A stretch of 64,000 bases of DNA from Okapia johnstoni (lineage: Eukaryota; Chordata; Mammalia; Artiodactyla; Giraffidae): positions 95,423,461 through 95,487,460 of the forward strand of contig CM044307.1 of NCBI GenBank assembly GCA_024291935.2, given 5' to 3'. Below are positions 56,598-64,000 of the stretch, piece by piece. The notes beneath the pieces were generated by a model. That model was not told where the DNA came from. It did not search any database and saw nothing but the letters and a program-made list of their open reading frames with translations. Position 1 is the first letter of the stretch. The number at the start of each line of letters is the position of its first letter. A program made the translations under genes and the position numbers.

Positions 56598-57396
56598 TTC
56601 AATAACCTCAGATATGCAGATGACACCACCCTTATGGCAGAAAGTGAAGAAGAACTAAAGAGCCTCTTGATGAAAGTGAAAGAGGAGAGCGAAAAAGTTG
56701 GCTTAAAGTTCAACATTCAGAGAACTAAGATCATGGCCTCTGGTCCCATCACTTCATGGGAAATAGATGGGGAAACAGTGGAAACAGTGGTTGACTTTAT
56801 TTTTCTGGGCTCCAAAAGCACTGCAGATGGTGACTGCAGCCATGAAATTAAAAGACGCTTACTCCTTGGAAGGAAAGTTATGACCAACCTAGACAGCATA
56901 TTAAAAAGCAGAGACATTACTTTGTCAACAAAAGTCCGTCTAGTCAAGGCTATGGTTTTTTCAGTGGTCATGTATGGATGCGAGAGCTGGACTGTGAAGA
57001 AAGCTGAGTGCAGAAGAATTGATGCCTTTGAATTGTGGTGTTGGAGAAGACTCTTGAGAGTCCCTTGGGCTGCAAGGAGATCCAACCAGTCCATCCTAAA
57101 GGAGATCAGTCCTGAGTGTTCATTGGAAGGACTGATGTTGAAGCTGAAGCTCCAATACTTTGGCCACCTGATGCGAAGAGCTGACTCATTTGAAAAGACC
57201 CTGACGCTGGGAAAGATTGAGGGCAGGAGGAGAAGTGGGATGACAGATGATGAGATGGTTGGATGGAATCACTGATTCAATGGACATGGGTTTGGATGAA
57301 CTCCAGGAGTTGGTGATGGACAGGGAGGCCTGGTGTGCTGCGGTTCATGGGGTTACAAAGAGTCGGCATGACTGAGCGACTGAACTAAACTGAAAT
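56598..57396 (+). mobile_element. BovB LINE 3' copy, well preserved
   Basis: 5'-truncated right at RT motif C (YADD, 56613-56624) and complete at the tail 'gagcgactgaactaaactg'. The frame is open from the truncation to 57275, with the [28 protein letters not shown] and LMRRADS blocks. A one-base gain near 57235 ('agaagtgggatgac') ends it early. Useful as the local reference for the region deleted in the two derivatives at 22.7 and 34.0 kb. Confidence 0.94.
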
Positions 57397-57629
57397 TGGA
57401 ACTAAAATTTATCCACCTTCATTTCAATACAAAAATATTCAAAACTTGAGTTTTTAAAATATTTAAAGAAATACATAAATTATTCCACATAGTGGTATGA
57501 ACCTAAACTACAAAGTTAAATAGCACAATACTGCTATTAAATTAACTATTTATATACCTTGCATTTTATTATTATCTTGTCAACTTTTTCTGGCACTGCC
57601 TCTGATGTTGTTTATTTCATATTTAGAGA
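57397..57629. other. unassigned AT-rich DNA
   Basis: Nothing recognised. Confidence 0.5.
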
Positions 57630-58205
57630 AAGAACACTAAGCTTGGATACTGGAGAATAAAATCTCTGCCATTTGCTAGTTATACATTGGCTTTGGCTCC
57701 AGAGCCTATTATACAGAGTGAAGTAAGTCAGAAGGAGAAAAACAAATATTGGATGTTAGCGCATATATATGGAACCTAGAAAGATGGAACTGAAGAACCT
57801 ATCTGCAGGGCAGCAGTGGAGACACAGACATAAAGAACAGACTGTGGACAGAGTAGGAGAATGAGAGGCTGGGATGAATTGAGAGAGTAGCATTGAAACC
57901 TGTACACTACCATATGTAAAATTAGATAGTGGGAATCTGCTGTGTAAATCAGGGAGCTCTGTGACTAGCAGAGTGGGATGGGGTGGGGGGTGAGAGGGAG
58001 CTTCAAGAGGGAAGGGACATACTTATACTCATGGCTGATTCATGTCGATCTACAGCAAAAACCAACACAATATTGTAAAGCAATTATTGTCCAATTAAAA
58101 ATAAATAAATTTAAAAATTAAAAAATGACTTTGGGCAAATAACTTAGAGTCTGTGTGTCTTAGCTTAATTATCTGTGAAATGAGGATTCACTTAGGAAGT
58201 GATCA
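57630..58205 (+). mobile_element. MIR SINE, split by an L1
   Basis: Left part 'cttggatactggagaataaa' and 'atctctgccatttgctagt'. Right part, after the L1, 'tgactttgggcaaataactt', 'gtgtgtcttagcttaattatctgtgaaatgaggat'. Together they read as one MIR. Confidence 0.75.
57697..58125 (+). mobile_element. L1 3'-end insertion in MIR
   Basis: A 5'-truncated L1: a short ORF2-end segment ('cctattatacagagtgaagtaagtcagaag'), a G-rich 3' UTR (57960-58012) and an A-rich tail with AATAAATAAATT. TSD TGGCTTTGG (57688-57696) and TGACTTTGG (58126-58134). More diverged than the L1 at 25.7 kb. Confidence 0.87.
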
Positions 58206-59395
58206 CAAACGTGACTCTACTTCTGAAGTTTCAGATTTTATGTTAAAGTTCAAAAGTCATATTTTATATAAACACATGCATACAAATGTATATATAATGC
58301 AGACAGATATCATTTATATTGAATTTGATTTTGATTTGTATTTTATATATAAAAATGTGAAAGAATTGATTTTGACCGTTTACATAGCTAATTGAATAAA
58401 TGGTTCATTCCACTTAATTCCAGTTGCATGTTAAGTGTTATGATGATCAATTTTCTCCCTCCATATATCTTCTAGTGTAGGTTATAAAATATGAAGGAAA
58501 AAAATCTTTTTATGACCCCTCAAAAATTATGCAACTAGGTTCTTAAAAAGATGATTTATCGAACTTTTGTTATTAGTATTATCATTGTTGTTACAGATAT
58601 ACCCACTGCATATATTCCTTCATATTTTATTTAAAAATGGCATTAAACAAAGGTTTTAATTACAGGTCACTAGCTAATTATTGGGTTTCAGGCATAACAG
58701 ATGTAGTCCCTATAAATTTATAATGATGTATTCTTTAGCTTGCAATCCTCAAGTCACTGACAAATAAGGGTGCCAATTGGCAAAGGCAGCTTTCAAAACA
58801 TACAGCTGTTTATTTTTTCTTTATTTGAGTTTTACATGGGATTTTGTGAACTCATCACATTTTTGTGAATTATTTTTCTATTCAAAGAGAGAGAAAGCAA
58901 ACATGAAATTGAAGGCTTCCAAACTCTAAATCCACTGTTGCCATTCAAGAAAATTAGGAGAAGCAAAGCCACTTGGTGTTTATAGAAGCATCAGTTAGAA
59001 GAGCTTTCTGAAAATCAATATGTCAAATTTTCCATTTAAAGTCAAAGAGTCAGAATTGCCTCCCAAAGGCTCTACCTCTTAAGACGACCACATTGAGTGT
59101 TAAGATTCCAAAATGTGAACTGCAGTTAAGGGGAAACACAACACTCATGCCATAACACTTATATTGTTATTTTTACTCTTATTATGTCACCGTAATGAGA
59201 AATATATTATTCATCAACTACATTGCTAAGTACAGAGATAGATTTATGTCACCTTTAAGTAAGCAATAGTAGTAGTATTTAACAGGCATTGTATTTCCAA
59301 AACATTCAACACTAACTTAAGTTGCATAATTTGTAAGTTTGTGATGTAATCCTCAACAAAACATTCTTAAGTCAATATATATACTTTTATGAAGT
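58206..59395. other. non-repeat AT-rich DNA, candidate conserved element inside
   Basis: No gene or named repeat. The segment 58740-59080 has balanced composition with short ordered motifs. See findings. Confidence 0.4.
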
Positions 59396-59408
59396 TAAAT
59401 AAAAATTT

Positions 59409-59574
59409 CTTTTTTTTTTCCTTAAAGGCTTTATTGAATTTATTACAGTATTGCTTTTATTTTAGCTTTTGGTTTTTTGGTGGCCAGGATCCTAGCCCCC
59501 CAACCAGGCATCAAACCTGCACCCCCTGCATTGGAAGGCAAAGTCTTAACCACTGGACTACTAGGGAAGTCCCC
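59409..59574 (-). mobile_element. CHR-type SINE, long 3' end form
   Basis: Minus-strand: T-run, 'aaaggctttattgaatttattacagtattgc', 'ttggtggccaggatcctagc', 'gcattggaaggcaaagtctt' and head complement 'ggactactagggaagtcccc'. TSD TAAATAAAAATTT (59396-59408) and TAAATGAAAATTT (59575-59587). A further near-copy of the target sequence follows at 59592. Confidence 0.87.
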
Positions 59575-59604
59575 TAAATGAAAATTTCCCCTAAATGAAA
59601 ATTA

Positions 59605-60379
59605 TCCAAGTAAATCTCAAATATCTTTGCTAATGGAACACAGCAGCTTTTAGGAACAGGAGAATTATTGTTCTAATCTTAACAGAAGAAAAATGAGGAA
59701 AGATAATTGAGGACACATTAGAATGATGTCCTAGAATCAAGCCAGAATAAGGCATCCTTAAGAGCAGTTTAGTCACAGTGTAATCAAGTTACTGATTGCA
59801 AAGTAAGCAGAATTCACAAAAGGCTTTTAGAGTCAGCTGGAATCAAAGTCTAGACAGGGTCATTCCATGTTCCTTGCTTTAAATGTCAAGTATAAGTGAA
59901 AAGTAAAATAATTGTCTTGTTAATTTTGCATGGAAACTTCAATGTGAATAGCACAGAACTCCAAGATTAACTTATAAACACAGTTACCAAATTTACCAGC
60001 TATTTTATTGTCCTGTGTTTATGGATTTGTTGAGCCAGTTTTATATATTCACTCTAAGTACAACAGTTGCTCTGAAGTGATTCGCAAGATGGTCTTCCCA
60101 ATTAAGTTGAAAATCCTTTAAAACTGGAAGTTATGTTAGGTAAGAAATGCCTTGGTGAATTATAAAACATAAACTTCAAAAGGAGGTAGAAGAGTCCTCC
60201 TTATATCTGGCTATTTTCATCTACTGAAATCACAAATGGAACCCGTGGGGGTAAAACAAGCTTTGTGATATCTAAAGGTGGGGTATGGGACCCATTCCTT
60301 TGATGGAAAGAGTAATTTCATAAATACATTTTCCTTTGATGCCTCAAAGAGGCAGCTACAGGGATATTAGACCCTGACT
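59605..60379. other. unassigned DNA
   Basis: Nothing recognised over about 780 bp. Confidence 0.5.
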
Positions 60380-60390
60380 GCAGTAGATGC

Positions 60391-60670
60391 TGGAGAAGGC
60401 AATGGCACCCCACTCCAGTACTCTTACCTGGAAAATCCCATGGACGGAGGAGCCTGGTAGGCTACAGTCCATGGGGTCGCTAAGAGTCGGACACGACCGA
60501 GCGATTTCACTTTCACTTTTCCCTTTCATGCACTGGAGAAGGAAATGGCAACCCACTCCAGTATTCTTGCCTGGAGAATCCCAGGGATGGCGGAGCCTGG
60601 TGGGCTGCAGTCTATGGGGTCACACAGAGTCGGACACGACTGAAGCGACTTAGCAGCAGCAGCAGCAGCA
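60391..60670 (+). mobile_element. Bov-A2 SINE (dimer), well preserved
   Basis: Two monomers joined by 'tttcactttcacttttccct'. The second ends in the CAG repeat 'cttagcagcagcagcagcag'. TSD GCAGTAGATGC (60380-60390) and GCAATAGATGC (60671-60681). Close to consensus with several CpGs kept, so probably recent. Confidence 0.93.
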
Positions 60671-60681
60671 GCAATAGATGC

Positions 60682-61319
60682 ACTAGATTGGATCTATCAG
60701 AGGAGAGATCGCTGTTTAAGAGTCACTGATTAAATTGTCCAGAACTGTTTTCTAGTTTTGGCATTGCAATGGAAAATCTGAGGCAAACCTAACTTTTCTT
60801 CCTTTTCAGTCATGCATTTTGAATTTTTCATGTCCTTCATATATTTTTAAAGTTTGTTTCTCTTATTTTCTTTTTTCGACTTTCTTTACATAGAATTTCC
60901 CTAAAATGCTTTGTCTTTTCAATCTAGCTAATTAGGGATATTTTAATCTGGATAATATTTTTTCATTTTTTTTTCTTTTTATAGTACTGTAGTTTTTTTC
61001 TCTGGAGTACCCCATGAACAGAGGGTAGCTATTACCTTTTGTCTCCTGTATCTACTAATATTTTTGAAAATTATTTTTATAGGTGTTATTTTCCAATAAA
61101 ATAGGCTAGTAGGATGAGGTGCATGGCTACTTTTACCTTCTTCACTATGTGTCAACATCTCTCATATCCTCCATACTTTTAAAGACCCAATAGATTATTA
61201 AAACCAATTAAAGCCTATGGTTAATAAACAAACCATTTCCTTTGCACACTCTCTCAATTCTCTTCCCTTCTTTGCCTCAGTTATACTTTCTAAATCCTTA
61301 CAGATTTCTGCAGTACATT
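60682..61319. other. unassigned AT-rich DNA
   Basis: Nothing recognised with certainty. It may include the start of the L2 to the right. Confidence 0.4.
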
Positions 61320-62440
61320 CAGCTTTCTGGCACTTACGCTAAAGTCCTAACAGTTCACTTTAAGTGAGATTTCAGTGCTCCTAACAGTGTTGCCTTTCAA
61401 CTCATGCATCACTTTTCAAAAGGACTATTTTACACTTTTTTCACATTTCTCAATACATCAGCCATTTCTCCTGCGCCCATTACTCTCTGCTTATGACCGT
61501 ATTATCTACTCATTTCACTTGAGAAATAGAAGGACTTAGAAGAGAATTTCTGTGTTAGTCCACCACGATGTCCATAAAATATCCTGCCTCGGTAACTATG
61601 TGCAGAATCTTTCCTCCTGTTTTTACGGATGGATTATCAGTGTGCCTCACAATGGCCAACTCTTTTACCTCTGTACTGGATCTCACAACCTCTGAACTAT
61701 CAGAATGTTGCTTTCTTAATGATCCTCTTGCTTCTGAATTGTAATTATTCTCTCTGTACTAGATTAAACACACTAAATATTTCTCATCTTAAAGAAATAT
61801 AATATACATATCATAGACAAAACTCCCTAGACCCTAATTTGTGCTTTCAAAGCAAGTTTAAAGAAATGTATTACTCTATTACTTCCTTCCCTCATCCTCT
61901 TGATCTTATTTCAAACCTTGAGTTAACTGAAATCCTTCCATTCCATAAAACCAAAACATGTTAAGGTCAGCAATGGTCTCCACCACATCCAGTGATCAAT
62001 TACAAGTCCTCATTTTACTCAAACTATAGGCTGAAATCTTAATGAAATTGAACACTGCTACTTAAGATACACTGTTTAAGTGAAATCCTCTATGCGTGAA
62101 CTGTACACACAGTTTTCTTGATTATTTTAATAACTATTTTTGGACTAATACTCTTATTGTTCCTAAATTCACCAATGTTGCAATATTGGTATATCTTAGG
62201 GATCAATGTTTGGGCTTTCAGTATCTACAGTAAATCCAGCTTGTCTGATTTTGTCCATGGTTTTCAATGTCATTTACATGATATTTAATCCCAATAATGA
62301 TTTTAAATTATCTTTCCTAACTCTAGAGTGAAAGTTCTGTGAGAACACGGGGTTTGTTTTATTTATTGCCATATCTTCACTGCTTAGAACAATGTATGCA
62401 AGTTGTTGTTGAATGATTACATGGATAAATGAATAAAAAA
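61320..62440 (+). mobile_element. LINE2 element with 3' end
   Basis: Decayed L2 in collinear order: 'tctctgtactagattaaacac' and 'tctcatcttaaagaaatata' (61750-61800), 'gttaaggtcagcaatggtctcc' (61960-61982; same ORF point as the L2 at 31.4 kb), 'tgttgcaatattggtatatctt' and, at the 3' end, 'ctctagagtgaaagttctgtgagaac', 'ttattgccatatcttcactgcttagaacaatg', 'ttgaatgattacatggataaatgaataaa'. No frame survives. Confidence 0.78.
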
Positions 62441-63289
62441 AGCAAACAAGCTCAGGGCCAAACTCTCAGCACTTGGAAGGATTTAATCTAATGTTCTGTT
62501 TTACTCAGAAGAGATTTTTCTCAATGTTGAGATTTGCTCCTTATTCCTCTTGACAGAATACAAACAAGGGCAGAATAACATATATTAACAAACTATCTTC
62601 CTCTCTACCACTTTGGATGAAATAATGTATTTATATGTTACCAATGTATTCCTCCAACTACTGGACACACTTTTGAGGACTCATGAGGTTCCAGGTAGAA
62701 GATAGGCCATAGTGATACAACTGTGTTAGCAACAATTCTAAGTCAGATGACACTGTGTTTTAGGGTTCATTCCCTTACTGTCTGCCCAAGCATTTTCTGA
62801 GTAGCAGAGATGGCATAAATGTTAAAGGAGGGAAGAGTGATGAAAATAGACTAGAATTCTAGAAACCTTAAAAAGTACCTCCACACTGACCTATGGAATG
62901 AGAAAAGATAAAGAAATAAGTGACATTCAACTGGAAAAGAGGAGGGAAACTCTTTTTCTTTGATAGATTATGTGATTATGTATTTAAAAAAAAGATAGAA
63001 AATAGGTATGAAAAAACTATCAGGTAGTAAAGTTAGTAACATGCTTGATTACAAACTACTTAGACAAAGTAGAAATGCAAATTATGCTAGTAATAAGTAG
63101 TGAGGAAGCAAATTAAAATATTGTCTTCACAATTGGTAATATAAAAATATGAAATGTCCAATAATGAACTTTTCTAGAATATAAACAATGCAAAAAAAAT
63201 GTGGAAATAACTCACTGAATAGAAACAAATGCATCATCTGTCCTTAGATAAGAAGATTACAAAATTTCAAAATGCCATTTTCCTAAATT
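62441..63289. other. unassigned AT-rich DNA
   Basis: No gene. The part after about 62990 may be the upstream continuation of the L1 ORF2 fragment but is too decayed to assign. Confidence 0.4.
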
Positions 63290-64000
63290 AATATTTTAGA
63301 TAATAACAGTTTTCATTTTGAATTAGAGAAATAGCTTCTAAAATTGATATTAAAAGAGAAATATCTTAGATTAATCAGAAAATGTATGTAAAATAGGAGG
63401 ATTAGGATGGTGGCAAAGGAAGTATTTCAGTTAGATATCAAAGGATAAACTCCAGTTAATAAAATAAATTATTTGTGTATAAGAAGACTAACAGATCAAT
63501 GGAGCATAATAGAAAATCCAGAAATAGCCCCCAAAACATAAGCTAATTTAATCTATGAAAATGGGTGGGGAAAGCAGGATTAGTAAAGAGACTATGGTAA
63601 GGAATTGACTAACTATTTGAATAGATCTGGATTTCTACTATATGCCCTATTACAAAATTAATCCCAGAAGTGTCCAATTTAAAAACATAAAAATGAGTTC
63701 AAAAAAGTGTTAGAATAAACATACATTTTTCATGTCTTCAACTGGATGCCTAAGGATGACATAGAATCTATAAGCCATAAAAACAATGATTGAGAAAAAT
63801 AAAAGCCTTTACAAATCCATAAAACAAAACCATCTTGAAATATATTTGTAATGCATAACAGATAATTTACTTCATGTATAAACAGCCACGTCAAATCTGT
63901 AGGAAATAAAAATACCTTGTTGGAGAAAATAGACAAAGATATGTTTACTGGTTTTGAAAAATGTTGACATAGCCACTCATATATGAAAATATATTTATCA
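63290..64000 (+). mobile_element. old L1M ORF2 fragment, runs off the window
   Basis: Phrases in ORF2 order: 'aaattgatattaaaagagaaatatcttagattaatcag', 'taggaggattaggatggtggc', 'acagatcaatggagcataatagaaaatccagaaatag', 'gaataaacatacatttttcat' and 'gacatagaatctataagcca'. Multiple indels. The right end is outside the window. Confidence 0.72.

Overview
The window looks like intergenic or deep-intronic nuclear DNA from a ruminant. The diagnosis rests on its interspersed repeats: many copies of the RTE-type LINE BovB, tRNA-headed Bov-tA and Bov-A2 SINEs whose 3' part resembles the BovB tail, CHR-type tRNA SINEs, and a ruminant-type L1 3' end. The species (cattle, sheep, goat, buffalo, deer) cannot be fixed by eye. 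The sequence is strongly AT-rich and CpG-poor. I found no host protein-coding gene, no tRNA or rRNA gene, no CRISPR array and no microbial-style operon. All long reading frames that encode recognisable protein belong to retrotransposons.

Layout. 1-5.6 kb: an old L1 fragment, three SINEs, one damaged BovB 3' piece and a GATA microsatellite. 6.2-9.1 kb: a short BovB tail, a 1.6-kb BovB copy with a long RT frame, then an old L2. 9.1-18.5 kb: mostly unassigned AT-rich DNA with a MIR, SINEs and, at 11.5-13.0 kb on the minus strand, the best preserved RT frame (two internal stops, no frameshift). 18.5-24.2 kb: four BovB copies in both orientations, several with target-site duplications (TSDs). 24.5-34.1 kb: a young L1 3' end with a perfect 16-bp TSD, a MER5-like element and five more BovB fragments. 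34-46 kb: mainly unassigned DNA, SINEs, MIR, L2 and old L1 pieces, plus an LTR-like block. 46.4-50.3 kb: a long decayed minus-strand L1M carrying SINEs and an LTR-like insert. 50.7-53.8 kb: a near full-length BovB (endonuclease plus reverse transcriptase) bounded by an 11-bp TSD. 54.0-58.1 kb: a MaLR-type LTR, an L1M split by a BovB copy, another BovB copy, and an L1 3' end inserted in a MIR. 58.2-64 kb: unassigned DNA, SINEs, an L2 with its 3' end, and an L1 ORF2 fragment running off the window.

How the parts relate. BovB supplies the endonuclease/RT machinery. Bov-tA and Bov-A2 share its 3' tail and, from established knowledge, are mobilised by it. Copies in the window range from badly decayed (tails ending in AAC repeats) to fairly intact (tails ending in TGAAC repeats), which suggests at least two waves.

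The observation I would follow first is that two BovB copies in opposite orientation, at 22.7 and 34.0 kb, carry what looks like the same internal deletion of about 660 bp. That is what an amplified non-autonomous BovB derivative would look like. I see no evidence of a new multi-gene biological system here. All boundaries and family names come from reading by eye, without a repeat-library search.
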